Below, one piece after another: positions 49,357 to 57,352 of a DNA stretch of 64,000 nt. Location: assembly GCA_964553925.1 (NCBI GenBank), contig CAZKNR010000264.1:81911-145910 (forward strand), in the 5' to 3' direction. The notes beneath the pieces were generated by a model, which saw only the letters and a program-made list of their open reading frames with translations, had not been told where the DNA came from and searched no databases. The number at the start of each line of letters is the position of its first letter. Position 1 is the first letter of the stretch. The position numbers were made by a program, and so were the translations under genes. This DNA is from DAISKN01 sp964553925 (lineage in GTDB: Bacteria; Acidobacteriota; Vicinamibacteria; Marinacidobacterales; SMYC01).

Positions 49357-49878
49357 TCACCTCCCGACGAGCGGCTTCAGATCCAGCACCATTCGACAGG
49401 GATACTCATCTCCCAGGCGGGCGAAACCGAAGCGGTCGTAGAATCGTGCGGCCGTTTCGTCGATGGCGTCGGTGACGAGCAGGCGAAACGCCACCGGCCC
49501 GGTTCGGGCAAGCTGGAGCGTCAGGCCCAGGGCTTCCTCGAACAGGAACCGCCCCAACCCCTGACCCTGGGCGCGCTCGTCTACGGCGAGACGCGCAAGA
49601 AGGACGGCGGGGATTGGAAAGCGAGGCAGCTGGTCGAGGGCAGAGATCGGGGAGATGCTGGCCCGCTCCACACTGGCGGTCGCGAGCGTGAAGTAGCCCG
49701 CGAGGCGTTCCCTCTCGCTCGCTACGTCAATGGCGAGGAAGGTCCTTGCCAGAAGATCCTTCTCGGCGTGTCGAAGGGCATATCGATTGAGGTAGTCGAC
49801 GAGCGACTCGTGCTGGTTTCGAAAGTCGCGGAGGAGCGAGCGATGACGCCTGTCGAGCACCTCGATGCGGATGGGCAC
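49357..49878 (-). CDS. GNAT-family acetyltransferase toxin (TacT/AtaT-like)
   Basis: This 173-residue protein has the GNAT toxin pattern: LAGYFTLATASVERA, LPRFPIPAVLLARLAVDERA, QGQGLGRFLFEEAL (acetyl-CoA loop), VTDAIDETAARFYDRFGF. TacT-like toxins acetylate aminoacyl-tRNA and stop translation. The ATG at 49878 is two bases after the stop of a small antitoxin-like gene, the normal order. All motifs are intact, so this pair is probably functional. A general acetyltransferase is possible but less likely given the partner. Confidence 0.85.
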   Translation of the reverse strand: MPIRIEVLDRRHRSLLRDFRNQHESLVDYLNRYALRHAEKDLLARTFLAIDVASERERLAGYFTLATASVERASISPISALDQLPRFPIPAVLLARLAVDERAQGQGLGRFLFEEALGLTLQLARTGPVAFRLLVTDAIDETAARFYDRFGFARLGDEYPCRMVLDLKPLVGR

Positions 49879-49880
49879 CG

Positions 49881-50282
49881 CTATGCCGCGTCACCCTTCC
49901 ATCGGAGCTTCGGGGGTCTCCGCTTCGCCATGGCGAGCCGCGAGAGCGCCTTGCGCAGCGCCGGCGTCGGCGAGAACCCGCCGTCGAGCACATCCGCGAG
50001 TCCCTCCACTTCGGAGTCTTTCAGCTCGATGCGTCCGACGATTCCGGCGGTGCGACGCTCCCGAAGGCGGTCGAGAAGGGGGCTCGCGAGTGCCTCGACG
50101 TCACGACCGCGGCGGGCTTCGATACTGCGGCCCGTCTCGGCCTGTCGGACCACCCAGGACGCGAGCAAGGCGATCTCGCGAAGCAGATCGGCCCTCTGGT
50201 TCTGGCGCAAGCCGAGTCGCTCCCGTAGGTCATCGAGCTCCTCGTCGAGCACGGCATTCAACTGGGCTTGAAAGCGGGACAT
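49881..50282 (-). CDS. Antitoxin of the GNAT toxin pair
   Basis: This is a 133-residue, charged, helical protein (MSRFQAQLNAVLDEELDDLR, ERLGLRQNQRADLLREIALL, ASWVVRQAETGRSIEARRG). The length exceeds the usual 90 residues of TacA (DUF1778), so it belongs to another antitoxin type. Coupling to the toxin (two-base gap) and a palindrome just upstream of the ATG support an autoregulated antitoxin. The ATG at 50282 is preferred to one at 50330, because the palindrome would otherwise lie within the coding region. Confidence 0.75.
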   Translation of the reverse strand: MSRFQAQLNAVLDEELDDLRERLGLRQNQRADLLREIALLASWVVRQAETGRSIEARRGRDVEALASPLLDRLRERRTAGIVGRIELKDSEVEGLADVLDGGFSPTPALRKALSRLAMAKRRPPKLRWKGDAA

Positions 50283-50293
50283 TGGTTTTTCCC

Positions 50294-50317
50294 CTCTGAG
50301 TAGGATACTACTCACAG
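50294..50317. promoter_or_regulatory. Operator-like inverted repeat upstream of the GNAT antitoxin
   Basis: GAGTAG-GATA-CTACTC (50298-50313) is perfect and extends to 10-bp arms with one mismatch. It lies 16 bases upstream of the antitoxin start, consistent with conditional autorepression by the antitoxin-toxin complex. Confidence 0.6.
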
Positions 50318-50330
50318 GGAAATTGGGCAA

Positions 50331-50512
50331 CTCGCGCGAATGCGCCTTGGAAGGCTTAAATCGGTCTCATCTCACGAGGCGCTTTTTGGCTTGTTGGCTT
50401 GTTCGACCCAGTGAAGTCGGGAGGCCCACTCCCGTGCCGCGACTTGGCTGTCCTGTAGCGACCGATCTCCCTGGGGGTCTTGCCGGGCGCGGTCGCTCCA
50501 CCGGAGCTTCAT
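50331..50512 (-). pseudogene. parE: ParE-like toxin remnant with two frame changes
   Basis: The ATG at 50512 overlaps the ParD-like stop as ATGA. The first frame gives MKLRWSDRARQD, a ParE start. The next conserved piece, REIGRY, is in another frame, and AAREWASRLHWVEQANK returns to the first frame. The frame ends early, and the C-terminal half of a ParE protein is absent. Two compensating indels and truncation make this a dead toxin. Confidence 0.75.
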
Positions 50513-50700
50513 CGACCCTTGAGGGAACCGAACTCGACTTCGAGCTCTTTCAGGAGCTCGACATCACTGACCGCCCGGCCTGCTTCGGCGTCTGCCATTC
50601 CCTCTCGAACCGCAGACACGAAACGGTCGCGTTCTCGATGACGATCGAACTCGTCCGGCGTGACGATGACCGGCTGTTGAGAGCTCTTGCGCTTCCGCAT
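50509..50700 (-). CDS. parD: ParD-like antitoxin
   Basis: This 63-residue protein has a variable N-terminus and the typical toxin-wrapping C-terminal helix pattern: FVSAVREGMADAEAGRAVSD then VELLKELEVEFG. It is intact while its ParE partner, overlapping by four bases, is broken. It may persist as an orphan or as a regulator. The gap upstream (50701-50803) contains no clear promoter. Confidence 0.75.
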   Translation of the reverse strand: MRKRKSSQQPVIVTPDEFDRHRERDRFVSAVREGMADAEAGRAVSDVELLKELEVEFGSLKGR

Positions 50701-50803
50701 TTACCTTGGAGCCTGCGTCTTGAACTCGCTGAGCGAACGATATCCTCGGAGACTTTATATCAGGTCTATCGCCAGAAAAGCGGAACTCTCCGCAATCGCT
50801 GTG

Positions 50804-51913
50804 TCAGCGCGGTTGGAAGCTGCGGATGGCGTCCGCAACGCGGTCGATGTTCGCGGTTGGGACTGTCGGATAGAGCGGAAGGGACAGGACCTCGCCACAG
50901 GCCTTCTCCGCGTTGGGGCAGCTTCCCGGCCCCTGACCGAGGCTCTCATACGCCCGTTGGAGGTGCGTCGGAATCGGGAAGTGGATCAGAGTCTCGATAC
51001 CGCGCTCCTTCAGGTGAGCCGCGAGAGCGTCGCGGTTCGAAGACCGGATCACGAAGAGGTGCCGGGCCGAGACGCAGCCGTCGCGAACGGCGACCGGACG
51101 GACGTCGGACCCTTCGAGCGCCTCTTCGTAGAGCCGAGACAGCTCCCTCCGTCTTTCGTTCTTGGACTCCAGATACTTCAATTTCACCCGCAGCGCGGCG
51201 GCCTGGATCTCGTCGAGCCGGCTGTTGAAGCCGATTTCGTCGTGCCGGTAACGGCTCGACTGCCCGCCGTTGCGGAGCCGCTTCAGCTTCGCCGCGATCT
51301 CGTCATCCCGGGTCACCACCATTCCGCCGTCGCCGAGGGCGCCCAGGTTCTTGGTGGGGTAGAAGGAAAACGTCCCGACGCGACCGATGCTCCCCAGGGT
51401 CTTTTCGTCGTGCCGCCCTCCGTGGGCCTGGCAGGCGTCTTCCACGACCGGGAGGCCGTGGTCCTTCGCGAGCGCGAGCGTGCCCTCGATGTCGGCGGCG
51501 TTGCCGTAAAGATGCACGGGCATGACGGCCCGGGTCTTCGACGTGATTCGGCGGGCGACGCTCTCGACGGAGAGAGTCAAGGTCTCGGGCTCGACGTCGG
51601 CGAAGACCGGCGTCGCGCCCAGGCGGCTTACGGCGAGCGCGGTGAAGGCGGCGGTGAGAGGTGTGGTCACCACCTCGTCGCCCGGCCCGACGCCGACCGC
51701 CATCAAAGCGAGGGTGATCGCGTCGGTACCGTTCGCGACACCGACGGCGTTGCCGCAATCGAAAGCGGAGACGATCTCGCGCTCGAACGCTTCGACCTCG
51801 GGACCGAGGATGAACCAGCCCGAGGCGAGGACCCTCGCGATGGCGGCCTCGATCTCCGGCGCGGGGGCCGCGCCTCCGATAGAGAGGTCGTTGAAACGAA
51901 CCTCAGGAGACAT
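50804..51913 (-). CDS. DegT/DnrJ/EryC1/StrS sugar aminotransferase
   Basis: This is a 369-residue PLP enzyme, counted from the ATG at 51913 (MSPEVRFNDLSIGG). Signatures: ASGWFILGPEVEAFEREIV, VGVANGTDAITLALMA, VHLYGNAADIEGTLAL, VVEDACQAHGG, VGTFSFYPTKNLGALGDGG (Lys for the internal aldimine) and GFNSRLDEIQAAAL. It aminates a keto nucleotide sugar made by a 4,6-dehydratase or epimerase, fitting the SDR gene upstream, which it overlaps by 11 bases. Likely product: an amino-deoxy sugar for surface glycan. A start at 51931 is possible. Confidence 0.92.
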   Translation of the reverse strand: MSPEVRFNDLSIGGAAPAPEIEAAIARVLASGWFILGPEVEAFEREIVSAFDCGNAVGVANGTDAITLALMAVGVGPGDEVVTTPLTAAFTALAVSRLGATPVFADVEPETLTLSVESVARRITSKTRAVMPVHLYGNAADIEGTLALAKDHGLPVVEDACQAHGGRHDEKTLGSIGRVGTFSFYPTKNLGALGDGGMVVTRDDEIAAKLKRLRNGGQSSRYRHDEIGFNSRLDEIQAAALRVKLKYLESKNERRRELSRLYEEALEGSDVRPVAVRDGCVSARHLFVIRSSNRDALAAHLKERGIETLIHFPIPTHLQRAYESLGQGPGSCPNAEKACGEVLSLPLYPTVPTANIDRVADAIRSFQPR

Positions 51914-52919
51914 AGTGGCGGATGTTCTCACGGTAGAACGAGAGGGTGCGCCGGGCGCCCTCGCGGAGATTCACCCGCGGCTCCCAACCGAGCTTTCTCT
52001 GAATCTTCCCGTAGTCGGTGTAGAAATCGCCGATATCGATGCGGCGGCGCTCTTCGGGGAAGGGAACCAGCCGATAGTTCGGCTTCTCGCCCGCGACCTC
52101 GTAGAGAATCTCGACGAACTCCCGGAGCGACGTCGGTGGCGTCGCCCCGAGGTTGAAAACTTCACCCTGTAACTCGTCGTTCGCCCCCGCGGACAGGAAC
52201 GCTTCCACCACGTCATCGACGTAGTTGAAGTCGCGTTTCTGCTCCCCGTTGCCGTAGAGGAGGATCTCCTCTCCCAGCACCACCTTTCGAATGAACCATC
52301 CGGCGAATCCCTGGCGGTTGTGCTTCAGGAGCTGGCGCGGTCCGTAGGTGTTGGTGAGGCGGAGGGCCGTCGTGCGAAGCCCGTACACCTCCCCGTAGAT
52401 CCGGTGGTACATCTCCCCGCTCGCCTTGTTGATCCCGTTGACGTCGGTAGGGTGAATCGGATGGTCCTCGTCCGCGGGAAGGCGCGTGGGCTTTCCATAG
52501 ATCTGGCGCGTGCTGGCGTAGACGATGCGAATCCCGGGATTCCCTTTGCGGCAAGCCTCCAGTATGGCGAGCTGGCTCTTGCAGTTGATCTCGAGGTCGG
52601 TCATGGGGTCGGTCATGCTGTCGATGTGGCTGACCTGGCCCGCGAGGTTGAAGAGGATGTCCTGGCCGGCAACGAGGTACTGCATGCCGTTCGCGTCCCG
52701 CACGTCGGCGATATTGACCTTTAACCGGGACTCGATGCCGTCGATGTTGAAGAGGTTCCCTCCATAGTCGGGAATCAGAGAATCGACGAGGAGAACGTCG
52801 GCACCGAGCGGCAGCAGCGTACGAGCGAGGTTGCTTCCGATGAAGCCGAGACCGCCCGTGATGAGGACCTTCTTGCCCTCGTAGGTCTCCCGGTGGCGCT
52901 CAGCGGACAGCGGTCTCAC
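51903..52919 (-). CDS. Extended-SDR NAD-dependent epimerase/dehydratase
   Basis: This 338-residue protein has the Rossmann motif ITGGLGFIGSNLARTLL, VDSLIPDYGGN, FNLAGQVSHIDSM, YASTRQIYGKPTRLPADEDH, PTDVNGINKASGEMYH and LRLTNTYGPRQLLKHN. The nucleotide-sugar pattern is clear. In the usual YxxxK catalytic pair the Lys is present (INK), but the residue four positions before it is Asn instead of Tyr. I recall a subfamily with this NGINK pattern, so it may be genuine chemistry rather than damage. It is between GT2 and the aminotransferase, overlapping both. Confidence 0.85.
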   Translation of the reverse strand: MRPLSAERHRETYEGKKVLITGGLGFIGSNLARTLLPLGADVLLVDSLIPDYGGNLFNIDGIESRLKVNIADVRDANGMQYLVAGQDILFNLAGQVSHIDSMTDPMTDLEINCKSQLAILEACRKGNPGIRIVYASTRQIYGKPTRLPADEDHPIHPTDVNGINKASGEMYHRIYGEVYGLRTTALRLTNTYGPRQLLKHNRQGFAGWFIRKVVLGEEILLYGNGEQKRDFNYVDDVVEAFLSAGANDELQGEVFNLGATPPTSLREFVEILYEVAGEKPNYRLVPFPEERRRIDIGDFYTDYGKIQRKLGWEPRVNLREGARRTLSFYRENIRHYVS

Positions 52920-53697
52920 GGTCCCGGGCCGGCGCCTCTCCGGACACCGCGGCTTCCCGCGCCTCCAGATGGATCTTTCGGATCACGAGGTCGTTCCAGA
53001 GGCGGGCGAGGTCCAGAAGCGTTCGGATCACCCTCTGGGGGTTGAAGAACTGACTCCGGCCGTAGGCGCGATGGTAGTGGTGCACGGGCACCTGCTGAAT
53101 GCGAAAGCCGTGGTCCTGGACCTTCTTCATCAGCTCGACGCAGATGACGCCGCTGTCCTTGGTGAGCTCCACCTTGTCGAAGATCGCGCGCCGGAAGAGC
53201 CGGAAGTCGCAGTCTACGTCCTTGAGGTCGAGGCCGAAGCTGAAGCGCACGAACCAGTGATAGATCCGTCCAATGACGGCGCGGTGGAGAGGATCGGAGC
53301 GGCCGATCTTGACCCCGTTCACGAAGTCGCTCCCCTCGCCCCAGACGGCGAACAGGCTCTCCATCTCGCGCGGATCGTACTGGGCGTCACCGTCTGTATA
53401 GAAGATGAGCTCCTTCGTCGCCGTCTGGAACCCGGTACGGAGGGCGCCTCCGTAGCCGCGGTTCTTCGGGTGATGGACCACGCGGAGCTCCGGAAAGACC
53501 GACTCGAGCTCCGAGAGAACCTCGGCGGTATGGTCGGCGCTTCCGTCGTTCACAACCACGATCTCGTAGTCGTCGGCGAGCCGCCGAGCGGCGAGACGGG
53601 CGGCGACCACCATGCTGGCGATGGTGCCGGCGTCGTTATACGCGGGGAAGACTACGGAGAGCTCCATAGGCTTGCTACTCTTCTTTTTATGGTCCAT
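52900..53697 (-). CDS. GT2 family glycosyltransferase (polyprenyl-phosphate sugar synthase-like)
   Basis: This protein has about 265 residues if it starts at MDHKKKSSK (53697), or 255 from MELSVVFP (53667). GT-A fold motifs: LSVVFPAYNDAGTIASMV, YEIVVVNDGSADHT, HHPKNRGYGGALRTGF, IFYTDGDAQYDPREM (DxD-like), DVDCDFRLFRRAIF and FRIQQVPVHHYHRA. It lacks C-terminal transmembrane helices, so it resembles soluble dolichol-phosphate-mannose-type synthases. It may supply a polyprenyl-linked sugar for GT-C enzymes. It is divergent from rsmI across a 38-bp gap. Confidence 0.85.
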   Translation of the reverse strand: MDHKKKSSKPMELSVVFPAYNDAGTIASMVVAARLAARRLADDYEIVVVNDGSADHTAEVLSELESVFPELRVVHHPKNRGYGGALRTGFQTATKELIFYTDGDAQYDPREMESLFAVWGEGSDFVNGVKIGRSDPLHRAVIGRIYHWFVRFSFGLDLKDVDCDFRLFRRAIFDKVELTKDSGVICVELMKKVQDHGFRIQQVPVHHYHRAYGRSQFFNPQRVIRTLLDLARLWNDLVIRKIHLEAREAAVSGEAPARDRETAVR

Positions 53698-53735
53698 GGC
53701 TGAAACGAAACGGGGTAAGTATACGATACCCTTCG

Positions 53736-54587
53736 ATGACGGGGACACTGTACGTGGTCTCGACACCGATCGGCAACCTCGAGGACCTGACCCCCCGCGC
53801 CCGCGACGTCCTGGCCCGGGCGGACGTCATCGCCTGCGAGGACACCCGGGTGACGGGAAAGCTCCTCCGTCGTTTCGGGATTCGGACGCCTTCGGTCAGC
53901 TACCACGAGCACAACGAGCACGAACGCGCGTCCGAGCTCCTCGCTCGTCTCGAGGGGGGAAAGGACGTGGCCCTGGTCTCCGACGCCGGAACCCCTCTCG
54001 TCTCCGATCCCGGGTACCGGCTCGTGCGCGCCGCTCGGGACGCGGGAGTTCCCGTCCGGCCGATTCCCGGCCCGAGCGCCGTTCTCGCGGCTCTCTCCGT
54101 GTCCGGCCTCCCCACGTCCCGATTCACATTCGTGGGATTCGTTCCTCCGAAGGGGAAGGCGCGGGAGAGTGCCGTCGCCGAGCTCGCCTCGATCGACCAC
54201 ACGCTCGTACTCTTCGAGTCCGGGAGCCGCATCGCTCGGCTTCTCTCCGAGCTTTCGAAAGCCCTCGGGCCGAGAGAGGCCGCCGTCCTTCGCGAGATGA
54301 CGAAGCTCCACGAGGAGCACCGCTCGGGGAGCCTGCCGGATCTCGCGGAGTGGGCCTCCTCTCGAACGTTCAAGGGCGAGCTGACTCTCGTCATCGGCGG
54401 AAAGACTCCGGATTCGCCGGGTCCGATCGCAATCGCCGCGCTCGCGCTTCGTTTCCGGGAGCTGCGGGAGCGCGGACTCTCCGCGCGCGCCGCCGCCAAG
54501 CTTCTCGCGAAGGAGACCGGCCTATCCTCGAGAGAGATTTACAACGAGCTCGCCGCCATGCCGGGATGCAAGGAGCCCTCAGGATGA
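53736..54587 (+). CDS. rsmI: 16S rRNA 2'-O-ribose C1402 methyltransferase RsmI
   Basis: This 283-residue protein has the YraL/RsmI signatures LYVVSTPIGNLEDLTPRARD, ACEDTRVTGKLLRRFGI, YHEHNEHERA, ALVSDAGTPLVSDPGYRLV, PGPSAVLAALSVSGLP, FVGFVPPKGKAR and ESGSRIARLLSEL, followed by a C-terminal HTH-like tail (AAKLLAKETGLSSREIYNEL). It methylates C1402 in the decoding centre of 16S rRNA using S-adenosylmethionine. Its stop overlaps the start of the amino-acid dehydrogenase gene by four bases (ATGA). Confidence 0.95.
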   Translation: MTGTLYVVSTPIGNLEDLTPRARDVLARADVIACEDTRVTGKLLRRFGIRTPSVSYHEHNEHERASELLARLEGGKDVALVSDAGTPLVSDPGYRLVRAARDAGVPVRPIPGPSAVLAALSVSGLPTSRFTFVGFVPPKGKARESAVAELASIDHTLVLFESGSRIARLLSELSKALGPREAAVLREMTKLHEEHRSGSLPDLAEWASSRTFKGELTLVIGGKTPDSPGPIAIAALALRFRELRERGLSARAAAKLLAKETGLSSREIYNELAAMPGCKEPSG

Positions 54588-55639
54588 ACCTCCTCGCGCG
54601 TATGCGGGATGAAGGCGACTTCGAGCAGGTGATCGCGCTGAACGATCGCTCGTGCGGGCTTTCGGGCTTCATGGTGCTGCACGACACCTCGCGCGGGCCG
54701 GCCTCGGGCGGAATCCGGATCTATCCGTACGAGACTGAAGAGGCGGCGCTCACCGACGGCTTCCGTCTCGCCCGGGCCATGACGTTCAAGGCCGCCGCTG
54801 CCGATCTTCCCGCAGGCGGAGGCAAGATCGTCCTCATGGAATCGGACTCGCTCGTTCGCGACGAGGCGCTCAAGGCAGTGGGACGTGCCATCGAAGTCCT
54901 CGGCGGGCGCTTCCTCGCGGGACGAGACGTCGGGGTTCCCGTTCCCGATGGGGCTCTCGTCCGGAGCGAGACGAGCTTCATGGTGGACGAATCCGAGGCG
55001 GGTGTCTCTGACCTCAACCGCGCGACGGCGATCGGCGTCGAGGCCGGCGCTCGAGCGGCCCTCGCCTTCGCGACCGGGGCTTCGAGCTGGGCAGGGGCCC
55101 GGATCGCCCTCCAGGGTGCGGGGGGTGTCGGAACCTGGCTCGCGCGAATCCTTTCAGAGAAGGGCGCCGATCTCTTCGTGAGCGACCCGAACCCGCGCGC
55201 TCTCGCGGATCTGCGGTCATGGGTCGAGTTCCATGAGGTCGAACCGGACAAAATCCTCGAGCTCGAGTGCGACGTCTTCGCACCCTGCGCCATCGGAGGA
55301 GTACTGGATTCTTCACGCGCGAGGGGTCTCAAGGCCAGAGCCGTCGCGGGCTCCGCGAATAACGTTCTCGCCTCGAAAGAGGCCGGGGAAGTGCTCTTCT
55401 CTCGAGGCATTGTCTACGCCCCGGATTATCTGGTGAACGCCGGGGCCCTCATCCAGGGGGTGCGATTCCTAAGGAGCGGAGAGCGCTCGAGCCCCGAGGC
55501 TCTCGAGGCGATCGCGGAGAAGACCACGGCTCTTCTCGAACGCTCCCGGGAGGCGGGAGTTCCTCCGGAGACACTCTTGGAAAAGGAGACACTGGAGCGC
55601 CTCAGGAAGGGCCGAGGATGGCGACGCTGGTTCGTTTGA
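54584..55639 (+). CDS. Glu/Leu/Phe/Val dehydrogenase (leucine dehydrogenase-like)
   Basis: This 351-residue protein has RGPASGGIRIYPYETEEAAL, MTFKAAAADLPAGGGKIVLM (catalytic-lysine region), the GRDVGVPVPDG segment, a Rossmann motif (ALQGAGGVGTWLARIL) and DVFAPCAIGGVLD. Length and the GGGK motif favour leucine/valine dehydrogenase over glutamate dehydrogenase. It oxidatively deaminates a branched-chain amino acid with NAD+. The start at 54584 overlaps rsmI by four bases. A sigma-70-like promoter begins inside its last codon. Confidence 0.88.
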   Translation: MNLLARMRDEGDFEQVIALNDRSCGLSGFMVLHDTSRGPASGGIRIYPYETEEAALTDGFRLARAMTFKAAAADLPAGGGKIVLMESDSLVRDEALKAVGRAIEVLGGRFLAGRDVGVPVPDGALVRSETSFMVDESEAGVSDLNRATAIGVEAGARAALAFATGASSWAGARIALQGAGGVGTWLARILSEKGADLFVSDPNPRALADLRSWVEFHEVEPDKILELECDVFAPCAIGGVLDSSRARGLKARAVAGSANNVLASKEAGEVLFSRGIVYAPDYLVNAGALIQGVRFLRSGERSSPEALEAIAEKTTALLERSREAGVPPETLLEKETLERLRKGRGWRRWFV

Positions 55640-55664
55640 CCGGCGGCAGCGTCGGTCCTATAAT
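55636..55664 (+). promoter_or_regulatory. Near-consensus sigma-70 promoter for the TPR gene
   Basis: TTGACC (55636-55641), a 17-base spacer and a perfect TATAAT (55659-55664). Transcription would start near 55671, about 90 bases before the TPR gene's ATG at 55762, which has an AGGAGG ribosome-binding site. This is the best promoter match in the window. Confidence 0.75.
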
Positions 55665-55761
55665 TTCAGGTCCCCAACCACGGCATCTGCCACTCCGGAC
55701 CTTCTCGCGATTTCGGATGATAAGGGTCAGCGGGGTTTTGCCGTCGAAAACAGGAGGTCCA

Positions 55762-56313
55762 ATGGCTCAGAAGAAGATTCGCCCCAAGGCCGCGGTGAAG
55801 AGTAAGAGAGCGGCACGCGGGGCAAGCGAGATCGAGCATTTCTCGAAAGCGACCGAGGGACTGGAGAAGGCGATTCGGGCGCTCTACAAAGGCGAGTTCG
55901 ACAAGGCCAAGGAGCACCTCGACCGGCTGAAGGAGGGCTACCCCGACGAGACAGCGCTCATGGACCGCGTGAACACCTACCTCTTGGTTTGCGAGCGCAA
56001 GCTCGCTCCCCCGAAACGCCCGAAGTCGACGGAGGAGATGGTCGTCTACGGCGTGATGATGCATAACGACGGCGATTCCCGCGAGGCGATCAAGATGCTC
56101 GGAAAAGCGCTCGAGGCGGAGCCGTCGAACTCTCACATCGAGTACTGCCTCGCCGCGGCCCATGCGAAGATCGGCGATGGAGCCGCGACGGCGAAGCACC
56201 TCCGGCAGGCCATCCAGGCGGACCCTCTCAGCCGGATCCACGCGCGAGCCGACGACGATTTCGCGCCCGTGCGCCACACCGCCGAGGTAGTAGCCCTTTT
56301 AACCGAAAGCTGA
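55762..56313 (+). CDS. TPR-repeat cytoplasmic protein
   Basis: This 183-residue protein has an ATG at 55762 preceded by AGGAGG at 55752-55757 and a strong promoter, so it is probably well expressed. It has a basic N-terminus (MAQKKIRPKAAVKSKRAARG) followed by helical tetratricopeptide-like repeats: YKGEFDKAKEHLDRLKEGYP, YGVMMHNDGDSREAIKMLG, KALEAEPSNSHIEYCLAAAH. It has no signal peptide. Repeats of this type bind protein partners; the partner is unknown. It lies between amino-acid metabolism and yvcK. Confidence 0.75.
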   Translation: MAQKKIRPKAAVKSKRAARGASEIEHFSKATEGLEKAIRALYKGEFDKAKEHLDRLKEGYPDETALMDRVNTYLLVCERKLAPPKRPKSTEEMVVYGVMMHNDGDSREAIKMLGKALEAEPSNSHIEYCLAAAHAKIGDGAATAKHLRQAIQADPLSRIHARADDDFAPVRHTAEVVALLTES

Positions 56314-56329
56314 CCGGGCGGGATTCGAG

Positions 56330-57352
56330 GTGATCTACGGTCTCCGCGTCTTCGCCCTCGGCGGTGGGACGGGGCTTTCCGCGCTCCTCGCAGGCCTGAA
56401 GCGATTCGTCGACCCGCCCTCGAAGGACGCGGGGACGAGCCGCGACAGCGTCTACTTCGCCGACCTCGCGGCGATGGTGACGGTGACCGACGACGGCGGA
56501 AGCTCGGGCCGTCTCCGCGACGAGTTCCAGATGCTCGCCCCCGGAGACATCCGGAACTGCCTCGTGGCGCTGTCCGCGGACGAGTCGCTTCTCTCGTCTC
56601 TTTTCCAATACCGATTCGAGGGCGACGGGGACCTGCGCGGCCACAACTTCGGGAACCTCTTTCTCACCGCGCTTACGTCCGTGACCGGAGATTTCGCGGA
56701 GGCCGTCCGGGCCGCGAGCCACGTGCTCGCGATCCGCGGGCGCATCTTCCCGTCAACGACGGAGAGTACGTCCCTCGTGGCCGAGCTCGAGGACGGCCGG
56801 ATGGTGCGCGGGGAAACCAACATCAGCAAATCGGACGCGCGCATTCGGCGCGTCTTTCTGGATCCCCCGGGCGCTCCGCCACCCGAGGAGGCCCTCGACG
56901 CCTTGAGGCAGGCGGATCTGGTTCTCATCGGCCCAGGCTCGCTCTACACCAGCCTCGTTCCGAATCTCCTCGTTCCCGGCGTTTCCGAGGCGCTCGCCGT
57001 GAGCGAGGCGATTGTCGTCTTCGTTTCGAACGCGATGACTCAGCCGGGAGAAACGACGGGATACGATCTGAAGGATCACGTGGAGGCGCTCTTCGCGCAC
57101 TCTCCGGGGTTTCGCCTCTCCTACGTGCTCGCGAACCGCGAGCCGATCGATGGGGCCGCCCTCGTCCGATACCGGGAGGAGGGGGCGCTGCCGGTTGCCC
57201 TCAACGGCTCCCCCCTTCCTTGTCCGCTGGTCCTCGAGCCGCTGCTGCAGAAGGGTCCCGTCGTGCGCCATGACGGCGTCAAGACCGCTCGCGCGCTCCA
57301 GGACCTCTTTCATCGAGGGCGGCTCGGCGCCGGCGCCGGTCCCGCGCGATGA
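56330..57352 (+). CDS. yvcK: YvcK/CofD-family protein (gluconeogenesis/cell envelope factor)
   Basis: This 340-residue protein has the YvcK signatures FALGGGTGLSALLAGLKRF, MVTVTDDGGSSGRLRDEF, LAPGDIRNCLVALSADE, RGHNFGNLFLTAL, TNISKSDARIRRVFLDPPGA, GPGSLYTSLVPNLLVPGVSE and NAMTQPGETTGYDLKDHVEA. In Bacillus, YvcK binds UDP-GlcNAc and controls carbon flux to the envelope. Its location immediately before the glmU-like and glmS genes fits that role. GTG start at 56330; the stop overlaps the next start by four bases. Confidence 0.92.
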   Translation: MIYGLRVFALGGGTGLSALLAGLKRFVDPPSKDAGTSRDSVYFADLAAMVTVTDDGGSSGRLRDEFQMLAPGDIRNCLVALSADESLLSSLFQYRFEGDGDLRGHNFGNLFLTALTSVTGDFAEAVRAASHVLAIRGRIFPSTTESTSLVAELEDGRMVRGETNISKSDARIRRVFLDPPGAPPPEEALDALRQADLVLIGPGSLYTSLVPNLLVPGVSEALAVSEAIVVFVSNAMTQPGETTGYDLKDHVEALFAHSPGFRLSYVLANREPIDGAALVRYREEGALPVALNGSPLPCPLVLEPLLQKGPVVRHDGVKTARALQDLFHRGRLGAGAGPAR

